From Acidobacteriota bacterium (GTDB lineage Bacteria; Acidobacteriota; UBA6911; RPQK01; DATIPO01): 64,000 nucleotides of DNA. The DNA lies in the NCBI GenBank assembly GCA_035471785.1, contig DATIPQ010000077.1:28128-92127 (forward strand). The letters are read 5' to 3'. Shown here one piece after another: positions 34,125 to 42,031 of the stretch; position 1 is the stretch's first letter, and every line of letters begins with the position of its first letter. Position numbers and translations under genes: made by a program. The notes under the pieces were generated by a model. That model had not been told where the DNA came from and searched no databases. It saw only the letters and a program-made list of their open reading frames with translations.

Positions 34125-35765
34125 TCAGGTGCGCCGGATCAGCATCAAGGTAATGTCGTCGTGCTGAGGCTGATCGCCGGCGAAGGCGTCCAGCGCCTGA
34201 TAGACGCGTTCAAGAATGCTTTCGCAGGGCGATCGGGCCTGCTCGCGCAGGACCTCTTCGAAGCGCTCCTCACCGAATTCCTCCTCCTGGCTGTTGTGGG
34301 CCTCCACGACTCCGTCCGAGTAGAGGGCCAGCAGATCCCCCGGAGCCATCTCGAAGGAGGCGGAGCTAAAGGGGATGTTGGGAATCAGCCCCACCGGCGG
34401 ACCCGTCGACTTCCAGTGCTCGCAAGACCCGTCAGCCTTGAGAAGGATGCCGTCGTTGTGTCCCGCGTTGACGCAGCGGACGCGAGAATCGGCGGGGTCG
34501 ATCTGCACCAGAATGGCGGTGGCGTACTTGTTGCCGGGAGTGGTGGCATAGAGCAGTGCGCTGGTGCGGGTGACCAGTTCCACCAGCTCCAACTCGGTTG
34601 AGAGCAGGGCCCTCAAGGTGGCCTGGATGTTGGCCATGAGCAGCGAGGCGGGCACGCCTTTGCCGGATATGTCGGCCACGCAAAAGAGATAGGGCGACTC
34701 GGGATCGGGGTCTCCCAGAGGCAGGGCATCGTAGTAGTCTCCACCCACCTGGCGGGCAGGACGGCTGTAGGCGGCCGTCTCGAATCCCTTCAACTCGGGC
34801 AACGACTGGGGAAAGAGGTCTTGCTGAATGCCGGCCGCCACTCCCAGCTCCTGCTCCATCTTGCGCTTTTCCACCGTCTCGGTGAAGTGCCATCCGTTCT
34901 CGAAAGCCACCACCGACTGGCCCACCAATCCCGACCCGAACTCCAGGTCGGCCTGGTCATAGGGAAGGTTCCCCAGACGCGGCCCCAGCACCACGGCTCC
35001 CAGCAGTTCCTCCGAGGTGCGCAAAGGAAACACCGCTTCAGCTTGCAGGTCGGCGAGAACTTTGCGCAGCTTCGGGGAGGGCACATCGGAGGCCCGAACC
35101 GCGCGAGAAACATCCTGCAACCCCTCCTCAAGCAGTTCGAAGGGAGGAGGGTCCATGCCCCGCCTGCGCAGGATGGGAGGGTGGCCTTGTTTATGGGCCA
35201 TGACAAAGTAGCGGCTGACGCCCCAGCGTCCGGCTAAGGTCAGGGCCAGAAGCCGGGCGACGTGCTCGGGATCGAGTGTCGAGGTCAGGCTCTGCACCAT
35301 TTCCAGCAGGGTGCGCAAGTCCTGCACTCTGCGCTCCAGGTCCTTATTGAGACGGCGGGTCTCGGCATGGGAGCGGGCATTGCGGATGCCGGAAGCGGCG
35401 ATGCCCAACAGGGCGTCGAGAAAAGCCTGCTCGGACTCGTCGACAGGCCGCAATCCCCTGGCCAACCCCACCACGCCGACCTGCTCGCCGTCGGCCTCGA
35501 TTTCATGAAACTCGTCGATTCCGGCTTCTCGGGCCGCTCCTTCATCAAACGGATCGCCGCTCTGCAGCGAAGCGGCGCCGCGGACCAGCGCCAAGCGCAG
35601 CGTGCGGCCCTGAGAGACGGCTATCAGTCCTTTGCTGATCAGCCGGCGCCCCATGATGGTTCGCAGCAGATGCTTGAGCAGATGCTCCAGCTCCAGGGAG
35701 GCGTGCAGCAACTGCGCCGATTCCAGCAGGGATTCCAGTAGGGATGCGCTGAGAGAAGCCTTCAT
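34125..35765 (-). CDS. GAF-domain SpoIIE-type PP2C phosphatase
   Basis: A 546-residue soluble protein. Two sensory segments occupy the N-terminal half: a region around residues 25-120 and a GAF domain around 145-300 (LEMVQSLTSTLDPEHVARLL ... DLEFGSGLVGQSVVAFEN). The SpoIIE domain follows: FETAAYSRPARQVGGDYYDA, FCVADISGKGVPASLLMANI, VNAGHNDGILL, LLALYSDGVVEA and QHDDITLMLI, with all metal-binding Asp present. It should dephosphorylate a STAS antagonist; one lies two genes upstream, making a direct link plausible. The gene ends the signalling block and follows the RsbW-like gene by 21 bases. Confidence 0.92.
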   Translation of the reverse strand: MKASLSASLLESLLESAQLLHASLELEHLLKHLLRTIMGRRLISKGLIAVSQGRTLRLALVRGAASLQSGDPFDEGAAREAGIDEFHEIEADGEQVGVVGLARGLRPVDESEQAFLDALLGIAASGIRNARSHAETRRLNKDLERRVQDLRTLLEMVQSLTSTLDPEHVARLLALTLAGRWGVSRYFVMAHKQGHPPILRRRGMDPPPFELLEEGLQDVSRAVRASDVPSPKLRKVLADLQAEAVFPLRTSEELLGAVVLGPRLGNLPYDQADLEFGSGLVGQSVVAFENGWHFTETVEKRKMEQELGVAAGIQQDLFPQSLPELKGFETAAYSRPARQVGGDYYDALPLGDPDPESPYLFCVADISGKGVPASLLMANIQATLRALLSTELELVELVTRTSALLYATTPGNKYATAILVQIDPADSRVRCVNAGHNDGILLKADGSCEHWKSTGPPVGLIPNIPFSSASFEMAPGDLLALYSDGVVEAHNSQEEEFGEERFEEVLREQARSPCESILERVYQALDAFAGDQPQHDDITLMLIRRT

Positions 35766-35786
35766 GGGCCCGGGTCCTGGGTTGAG

Positions 35787-36218
35787 CTATTTGACGAAAT
35801 GCTTGATCAGCCGGATCTGGTTCTTCTCACCGGGCACGATGTCGTAGTGGACTTCGTCCATCAAGGTGCGGATCAGGGTCAGGCCCAATCCCCCGGTTTG
35901 TCTGCGGGCCGCCAACTCCTTCAGTTGCTGGGGTTCCACGCTGTCGGGATCGAAGCCGCGTCCCCGGTCTACGATGGAGATCTTCAACTGGGCGTCGTCG
36001 TAGGAAACCTCGATCAGAACCTCTTTGCTTTTGTCGTGACCATAGGCATGTTCGATCACATTGCTGCAGGCCTCATCCACAGCCAACTGAATCTTGGCCA
36101 CCTCATCCTCGGCCATCCCGGCCTGCTTGCCGATGTTCTCCAAAAAGGCTCTGACCATGGCCAGGTTCTCGGTGGAGGATGGGAACTGGAGCAGAAACTT
36201 CTTTTGGATCGCGGCCAT
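35787..36218 (-). CDS. RsbW/SpoIIAB-like serine kinase (anti-sigma regulatory factor)
   Basis: A 143-residue HATPase_c protein. The N box is [15 protein letters not shown], the G1 box VDRGRGFDP and the G2 region [17 protein letters not shown]. In partner switching such kinases phosphorylate a STAS antagonist and bind a sigma factor or other effector. The start at 36218 has GGGAGGG upstream and lies two bases after the stop of the STAS gene, so the pair is coupled. No sigma factor is in the window, so the final target is unknown. Confidence 0.9.
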   Translation of the reverse strand: MAAIQKKFLLQFPSSTENLAMVRAFLENIGKQAGMAEDEVAKIQLAVDEACSNVIEHAYGHDKSKEVLIEVSYDDAQLKISIVDRGRGFDPDSVEPQQLKELAARRQTGGLGLTLIRTLMDEVHYDIVPGEKNQIRLIKHFVK

Positions 36219-36220
36219 CT

Positions 36221-36589
36221 TCAGCCCTCCCACGTTGGCGATTCCTGGAATTTCTTCAAGGCCGCTTGGCGGTCGTCCTCGATATGGTAAAGCTGTTGAA
36301 AGCCCAGCAGTTCGAAGACTTGGCGGACCTTCGGAATCAGGCCGCAGATCTTGATGTCCCCCGATTGATCCCTGACCTCCTCCACGAATCCCATGAAGAC
36401 GCCGAGCCCGGCCGAGGAAATGTAGTCGAGCTTGCGGCAGTCGACGATGATCTTGTATTTGCCTTTGGCGATCTCGTCCTCCAGGGCTTTCTCGAAGTCG
36501 GGGGCGGTGTGGGCATCCAGGTAGCCTTCAACTTGCAGGACCGCGATTTCTCCCTCGCTGCTTTTCTCGACGTGAAATGAATCGGCCAT
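36221..36589 (-). CDS. STAS-domain anti-sigma factor antagonist
   Basis: A 122-residue SpoIIAA/RsbV-type protein: [40 protein letters not shown] and [19 protein letters not shown]. The phospho-acceptor Ser is in the [10 protein letters not shown] segment (about residues 56-65). Its phosphorylation state would be set by the adjacent kinase and the three neighbouring SpoIIE phosphatases. It starts after an AGGGAG site, ten bases after the stop of the upstream phosphatase. Confidence 0.95.
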   Translation of the reverse strand: MADSFHVEKSSEGEIAVLQVEGYLDAHTAPDFEKALEDEIAKGKYKIIVDCRKLDYISSAGLGVFMGFVEEVRDQSGDIKICGLIPKVRQVFELLGFQQLYHIEDDRQAALKKFQESPTWEG

Positions 36590-36598
36590 TCTTGCTCC

Positions 36599-39145
36599 CT
36601 AACCGGCTTGTTCCGAAAGCTCTTCAGTGTAAAGGATTTCCGCCTGCGAAGCGACCTGGGCGGAACCGGTCCTGCGCTCCTCACGGCGCAACACCACCAA
36701 AGTGACGTCGTCGCTGGCCGGATGGCTTGAGACGAAGCGCTTCACGTCTTCCAGGATGTGGTGCATGGATGCCGAGGCGCTCATGCCGTCGGTGTCGGCG
36801 ATGCGTTGGCGCAGCCGTTCATCGCCGTACTCCTGGCGCCGCCGGTTCATGGCCTCAGGAATTCCGTCGGAGTAGAAGAAGAGTGCGTCGCCCGGTTCCA
36901 ACTCGATTTCCTCGACCGCCAGGCTGCGGTCAAAGTAGTGGCTGTCGACCAGTCCCAGCCCCAGTCCGGAAGTGTTCAAAGTGACTGTTTCGTCGCGGCG
37001 GGCCCTCCTCCAGATGACGGGGTTGTGCCCGGCCCGGGCGCAGCGGGCGCGGCCGCTTTGCGGGTCGAGGGCCGCCAGCGCCAAGGTGACAAACCGGTTG
37101 CGCTGGACGCTTGCGAAATAATGCTGATTGACGCGCCTGACGATTTCGAACGGTTCGCTGCTCTGCTCGCTGACCGAGGTCAGCAATCCCTTGGTCAGCG
37201 TCATGTAGAGGGCCGCGCCGACGCCTTTGCCGGCGACATCGGCCACCGTCACGACCCAACGGCCTCCGGACAAGGGCAAGAAATCATAGAGGTCGCCTCC
37301 CACCTCGCGCGCCGGCTGACAAATTCCCGCCAACTGATAGCCCTTGATATGAGGCGGGTTCTCGGGAAGCATCATCTGCTGGGCCCGCTGAGCCACCGAG
37401 AACTCGGCCAAAAGCTTGTCGCGTTCGGCCCGCCTCTGGCGCTGCAGGCGTTGAGAGTCCGCCAGACGCCTGCGGGCTTCGCTGGAGAGGTCGACGGGAC
37501 GGCCCAGACGGGCCACCAGCAAACCGCTCAGGGCCAAAGCCCCCAGGGCGGAAAGGGTCCACATTCCCTGCTCTTGCAGATGGGCGGAGGGCTGTCCCAG
37601 CAAGGCCGTTCCCTGGCGCACAGCGTAAGCCGAGAGAAAGACCGCCACAACGGAAAGCAATCCCAGGCGGTGATAGATCAGGTCAGCCGCCACTGCGATC
37701 AGCCCCCCGGCCAGCAAGGCCGCCGTCAGAGGCGCATTGACGGGCATGGAGGCCAGGCAGGCGATGGCCATCACAACCTGTGCGGAGCGTCTGATGAGGG
37801 GATGTTTGACAAAGGCCTCCATCAGCGAATACCAGAGCCCGTAAAGGAAGGCCACCCAACCCAGCCCGCGCACCTCCATCAGGTCAAAAGCGCCCGTCCA
37901 CAGCATGGGCCCGGCCCAGCCTTCGACATTCGGGGGAGTCAGCATCGCCGAGGGCATCAGGGCCTTGGCGAGGTAGGGCAAAGCGGCCAAGGCGGGGCCC
38001 AGGACCACTCCGGCGAAAAGGGCCTCTCCCAGCGGTCGTGCCAGCCAGCGTCCGCGCAGAAACAGATCGGCCGACACCAAGGGCAAGGGCCGTTTTCGGA
38101 TGCCCAACATGTAGGTGGGTCCCCACACGCAGAAGAGAAATCCGCCCGCCACGAAAATGATGCCCAGTCCCTGCTGCAATACGATTTCCCACAAGGCCTC
38201 TCCATCCACATATTGGGCGTCCAAGGCTCCAGAGGGATAGTAGGCAATCAGGTGGATGACGCCGACAAGCAAAAGGGCGCTGAGGATGGTTCGGTAGTGG
38301 ATCTCGCGGTTGAGGCACCCGAGAAGAAGAAAGACCGCCCCCGCCAGGAAGAGCACGGTGGCCAGCAGCCCCACGGCAGCGGTGTAAAGTTCCACCCCCG
38401 AGTCAAAGTCATCCCGCAAACTCTCGAAGTCCTCCGAGAAATCGATTCCGACGCCTCCTTCCAAGGCTTCCTCGGCGCCGACCGTGACCTCCACCTCGAG
38501 ACGCCCCGGCTCACCTTCCTGCTCGGGGGCCGTCCAGCGGAAGCGAAAACCCCCGCGGCGCGAGGCGGGAGGTTCTTCAAGCTCAAGATCGGCGCTGCTG
38601 AGCCCCGCCAGAAGATACTCCAAGGTCTGGCGGGCTAGGCTGCGAACCTCGGGCGACACCGCGGGAGGCTCCTCGTCCTCCTGCCGGGATTCTTCGGATC
38701 CGTCGACTTCGACGTCGACGCCGCCACCCGAATCGGCGCTGATGCCGATGGAACCGCCTTCGTCGCTCTTTTCTGGAGTGGGGCGGGTCAGCCTGAAGAG
38801 GCGCAACTCACCGTTGGGGGCCAGGTTCATCTCAAAGAAGTCTTGGGAGTCGGGATCGTCCAGACGTACCTCGTACTGCAGGGGATGGATGTAGCGGGCC
38901 AGCTCGTGGTTGCCGTGGCGGCGCTGGAAGAGCCGGCCCGACTCGCTGTCGAAGACCGACGATGACGCCGTCCAGGAACCGGCCTCGATGCCCAGTTGGG
39001 CCGCCGTCTCGTAAGCCCGCTGGATGGCCTGACGGCGGTCGATGGAAACCTGCCACTGCAGCGCCGACTCATAGCGGGCAAAAAGCAGCCCATAAAGGGC
39101 GACTCCGGCCAGCGCCGCCAGCGTGATCCAGCCCAGACGCTTCAT
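36599..39145 (-). CDS. multi-helix membrane SpoIIE-type PP2C phosphatase
   Basis: An 848-residue protein. An N-terminal helix anchors an external domain (about 30-235, rich in Asp/Glu, with two repeated-looking halves). About eight membrane helices follow (about 250-560), then a coiled linker and a C-terminal SpoIIE phosphatase: GGDLYDFLPL, VTVADVAGKGVGAALYMTLT, RAGHNPVIW, LFFYSDGIPEA and SDDVTLVVL. The metal-binding Asp positions are intact. The external part probably senses an envelope signal and controls the phosphatase, whose likely substrate is the STAS protein immediately downstream. It overlaps the next upstream phosphatase by four bases and has GAGGAGG before its start. Confidence 0.9.
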   Translation of the reverse strand: MKRLGWITLAALAGVALYGLLFARYESALQWQVSIDRRQAIQRAYETAAQLGIEAGSWTASSSVFDSESGRLFQRRHGNHELARYIHPLQYEVRLDDPDSQDFFEMNLAPNGELRLFRLTRPTPEKSDEGGSIGISADSGGGVDVEVDGSEESRQEDEEPPAVSPEVRSLARQTLEYLLAGLSSADLELEEPPASRRGGFRFRWTAPEQEGEPGRLEVEVTVGAEEALEGGVGIDFSEDFESLRDDFDSGVELYTAAVGLLATVLFLAGAVFLLLGCLNREIHYRTILSALLLVGVIHLIAYYPSGALDAQYVDGEALWEIVLQQGLGIIFVAGGFLFCVWGPTYMLGIRKRPLPLVSADLFLRGRWLARPLGEALFAGVVLGPALAALPYLAKALMPSAMLTPPNVEGWAGPMLWTGAFDLMEVRGLGWVAFLYGLWYSLMEAFVKHPLIRRSAQVVMAIACLASMPVNAPLTAALLAGGLIAVAADLIYHRLGLLSVVAVFLSAYAVRQGTALLGQPSAHLQEQGMWTLSALGALALSGLLVARLGRPVDLSSEARRRLADSQRLQRQRRAERDKLLAEFSVAQRAQQMMLPENPPHIKGYQLAGICQPAREVGGDLYDFLPLSGGRWVVTVADVAGKGVGAALYMTLTKGLLTSVSEQSSEPFEIVRRVNQHYFASVQRNRFVTLALAALDPQSGRARCARAGHNPVIWRRARRDETVTLNTSGLGLGLVDSHYFDRSLAVEEIELEPGDALFFYSDGIPEAMNRRRQEYGDERLRQRIADTDGMSASASMHHILEDVKRFVSSHPASDDVTLVVLRREERRTGSAQVASQAEILYTEELSEQAG

Positions 39146-41694
39146 GCCACCTCCTCTTCGGCGTAGGGCTGAACGCTGCCCTGCTCCCGTCGCTCGAAGT
39201 GAAGAATGACCGACGACAGGTCGTCCTCGACGCCGTTCATCTTGGCCTTTCGGGCCTTGACCTTGAGAGCGCCCAGCAGGGCCTCCTGAATCTCCTCGGC
39301 GCTGTCATCGCCGCGCGAGACGAGAAAGCTGCGAATCCATTCTTCGGCCATCCCGCTTTGAGAAGCCTCAAGGACTTCCGCGATGCCGTCGGTGAAGCAG
39401 CAGATCTTCTCGCCCGGGCGCAGGTCGAAGGTCCCATGGCGGATGGTGAGCGGCGAGTGCTCTCCCGGCAAGCGCAGCCGCGATGCCGTTTCGGGAACCT
39501 CGAGGCTGGAGGCGGAGCGGCAGCGCAGGAGGCGCGGATAGTCCCCGTAGCGGGCGAAATCAAAGCGTCCCGCGCTGGAGTCGACCACGGCGTAGAGGAT
39601 GCCCATCTCGCCACCTTCCAGATAGGGGTGCAGTCCGGGAAGCACCCGCCGCAGCACTTCGGAGGCAGAGAGCGACTCGTCGCGGAGAGGCAGCAACAGC
39701 CCCTTGGCATAAGCGATGGAAAGAGCTGATGAGAGCCCGCGTCCGCCCCCTTCGGCCAACAGGATGCCCAGGCGGTTGCCGGCCCGCAAGAAGAAATCGT
39801 AGAAGTCGCCTCCCACCGTCCTGGCCGGCTGGCAGGCGGCGGCCACACCCACGCCCGGCAAAGAGGGCGTCTGGCGGGGGGCCAGGGCCAACTGGGCTTC
39901 GCGGGCGGCTTCCTTTTCTGCCTGCATGGCCTGTCTCTGTTCGGCGTGGCGGGCGTAGAGAGGACGGACCTCATCCTGGCTGAGGACGCGCCCCCGAAAA
40001 GCGAAATAGCCCTCAATCAGCAGTGTCAGAGCAATCAGGACAGCCGACACGGTGGTGATCCCGGAAGTGAAGTCAGTCCCGCTGCCAACGATGATCAAGG
40101 AGCGCAGGAAGGAATAGGTCGCTGCGGCTACGGCCGCCGTCAGCAAATCGGTGGTGTGCCACAAAAAGACCAGCACAGCGGCCAAGAGCAGAGTCGTCAA
40201 CCAGCCGGCGGGAACCGGATGGACCAGCAATCCCATCAGAAGCGATCCAGTTACGGCCATGAGGCCGAAGGCGATGCGCCGCAGCCGCTCGGAGCGAAAC
40301 TTTGAGCTGATGGAAATGGGCAGCAGCAAGGTGGTGACCATAAGAGGCAAGGTTGAAACCCAGGGCGAGACGAAGGTGAAGAGCCAGGGCATGCGAGAGA
40401 AAAAGAGCGTCACCATGTGCTCGATCGATTCGCCCAGTTGGGGGGCGCCCCAGAAGGCGCTCTGAAGCAAAGTCGCTCCTAGCAGCAGCCAGGCCCCGCA
40501 GGCGAAGCCCCAGAGATAGGCCAGCGCCACGTTGCGGGAGAAGAAACGTCCTGTCACCAAAGCGTCCCAAGAAGTCAATTTGCCGGCGTGTCGCTCCCGC
40601 ACATCTCCTTCGCCCGCCGCCCAGGCGCCACCCACCAGCAGACCGAACAAGCCATAGGAAAGGACGGTGCCGGGCACAATGATCCACATCAGCCACCAGG
40701 GCGCTTCCACCACAGCCATGCCGATGGTGTCGAAGATGTTGAGCAGCACGATGGCCACATAGCAGACGGCAAGGATGGCGGCGATCGTCAAGGCCCTGGC
40801 ATGCGACAGCTCCTTCTGCTGAGCCCTGCGCGCATAGCGGACGGCGGCGTAGAAGGCCATGATGACGACCATGATCCAAAAGAGTCCCCAAGAGACGGCC
40901 GAATGCCACCTGTAGGCCTGCAGGTTGGCCTCCACGAACTCTTCCTTCAGCGACCCCTCCACCACGTCGCCGACGACTTCCCCCTCCCACACTTCAATGT
41001 CCACTTCCAGGATGAACTCAGGAGCGGGTTGAGGGGATGCCTTCCACACATAGCGGCGATGGCTGCGGGCCCCGCGGCGGACGGTCGACGTCTCGGGTTC
41101 TCCCCAGTCACCCACCAGCGCCCCCAGTTGGCGCTCTTGAAGAGCCTGTCGAGCGGCTTGCAGGTCGGCTTGCGGAGAGGAATCGGACGGGGAAGCAGAA
41201 TTGGCGTCCCGCACAAGAAAGCCCAAGGGATTTCCCCGTGGACTCCAGTAGGACTCGAATATCCCGACGGCTCCGTCTTCCTCGGGTCGGTGTTGCAGCA
41301 CCCGGATGCGAGCCTCCGGCGCAATCCGGCGCAACTCGGTCCGCCAAGGGGCGTCATCCAGGCGATAGTAGTGATGCAGATCCTGATCGCCCGTCGCCGC
41401 TGAGAAGGTGGTCCATTCGGAGGTATCGAGTCCTTTCCCGGCCGCCAGCGTTTGAGCCAGCCGAATCGATTCTCCGTAATCGACGGTGAAGGTGAAGTCT
41501 TGAGCCTCGGCAATTCGATACTGCAGCCAGATACCGCCCGCTAAAGCCAAGGGCGCTCCCAACAGCAAAACCGCCCAGACCCGGGAGGCGGTCGATGAAA
41601 TTCCCCGAGGTAAAATCGCCACAGCGCTTCTTTCTACGGTCCCAGCCGCCGATTCATTCTCAAGAATGGTAGCTTTGGGGGGTCTCACGGTCAA
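39142..41694 (-). CDS. multi-helix membrane SpoIIE-like protein with altered active site
   Basis: An 850-residue paralog of the following gene with the same plan: N-terminal helix (AVLLLGAPLALAGGIWLQY), external domain (about 65-260), about eight membrane helices (about 265-570), and a SpoIIE-like domain. The phosphatase motifs are partly degraded: GGDFYDFF and CFTDGIAEV are present, but the usual ADVSGKG is AEGGGRG and the usual NAGHNP is RYGDYP. It may be catalytically weak or act as a regulator. The frame begins at a TTG (41694) without a clear ribosome site; internal GTG codons near 41688 and 41616 are alternatives. Confidence 0.82.
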   Translation of the reverse strand: MTVRPPKATILENESAAGTVERSAVAILPRGISSTASRVWAVLLLGAPLALAGGIWLQYRIAEAQDFTFTVDYGESIRLAQTLAAGKGLDTSEWTTFSAATGDQDLHHYYRLDDAPWRTELRRIAPEARIRVLQHRPEEDGAVGIFESYWSPRGNPLGFLVRDANSASPSDSSPQADLQAARQALQERQLGALVGDWGEPETSTVRRGARSHRRYVWKASPQPAPEFILEVDIEVWEGEVVGDVVEGSLKEEFVEANLQAYRWHSAVSWGLFWIMVVIMAFYAAVRYARRAQQKELSHARALTIAAILAVCYVAIVLLNIFDTIGMAVVEAPWWLMWIIVPGTVLSYGLFGLLVGGAWAAGEGDVRERHAGKLTSWDALVTGRFFSRNVALAYLWGFACGAWLLLGATLLQSAFWGAPQLGESIEHMVTLFFSRMPWLFTFVSPWVSTLPLMVTTLLLPISISSKFRSERLRRIAFGLMAVTGSLLMGLLVHPVPAGWLTTLLLAAVLVFLWHTTDLLTAAVAAATYSFLRSLIIVGSGTDFTSGITTVSAVLIALTLLIEGYFAFRGRVLSQDEVRPLYARHAEQRQAMQAEKEAAREAQLALAPRQTPSLPGVGVAAACQPARTVGGDFYDFFLRAGNRLGILLAEGGGRGLSSALSIAYAKGLLLPLRDESLSASEVLRRVLPGLHPYLEGGEMGILYAVVDSSAGRFDFARYGDYPRLLRCRSASSLEVPETASRLRLPGEHSPLTIRHGTFDLRPGEKICCFTDGIAEVLEASQSGMAEEWIRSFLVSRGDDSAEEIQEALLGALKVKARKAKMNGVEDDLSSVILHFERREQGSVQPYAEEEVA

Positions 41695-42031
41695 TAACGG
41701 CCGCGAGGGCGGGAAGAAAGCAGGCCTTGAAGGTGTCTAAATCAAAGCTGCCCGACCGAGAAGTCCCGCACTGACGGGATTTAGGGAAGGAGTATTCGGC
41801 CAGGCAGCTTTTGCTCTCACCCTAAAGCATAATATGACAACCACTAGGCGGTCAATCGAATTGTAAAGGCATGTTGACTTGGCAACAGTTTCTTCACCCG
41901 TCAGCACCTTCGAGCAAACGGTGCGGATGACAAGAAACTTGATTGGCCGTCAGCCCCGCCGGCGAGGCACAATACGAGATCTTTGGGTAGACTTTTCGGC
42001 AACCTGGTAAGAGCCTTTTGGAGGAAGAACA
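41695..42031. other. 337-base divergent intergenic region
   Basis: This separates the phosphatase cluster from the ankyrin-PQQ gene and must contain both promoters. I see a short inverted repeat, TCCCG/CGGGA (41764-41768 with 41775-41779), an AT-rich CATAATAT stretch near 41829, a TTGACT near 41875 without a well-placed -10 box, and the GGAGGAAG ribosome site of the next gene. No coding frame is convincing. Confidence 0.5.

Noticed and set aside
36758-38638. 626-codon plus-strand open frame
   Set aside because: It is antisense to a SpoIIE phosphatase gene and has low-complexity Gln/Gly/His composition.
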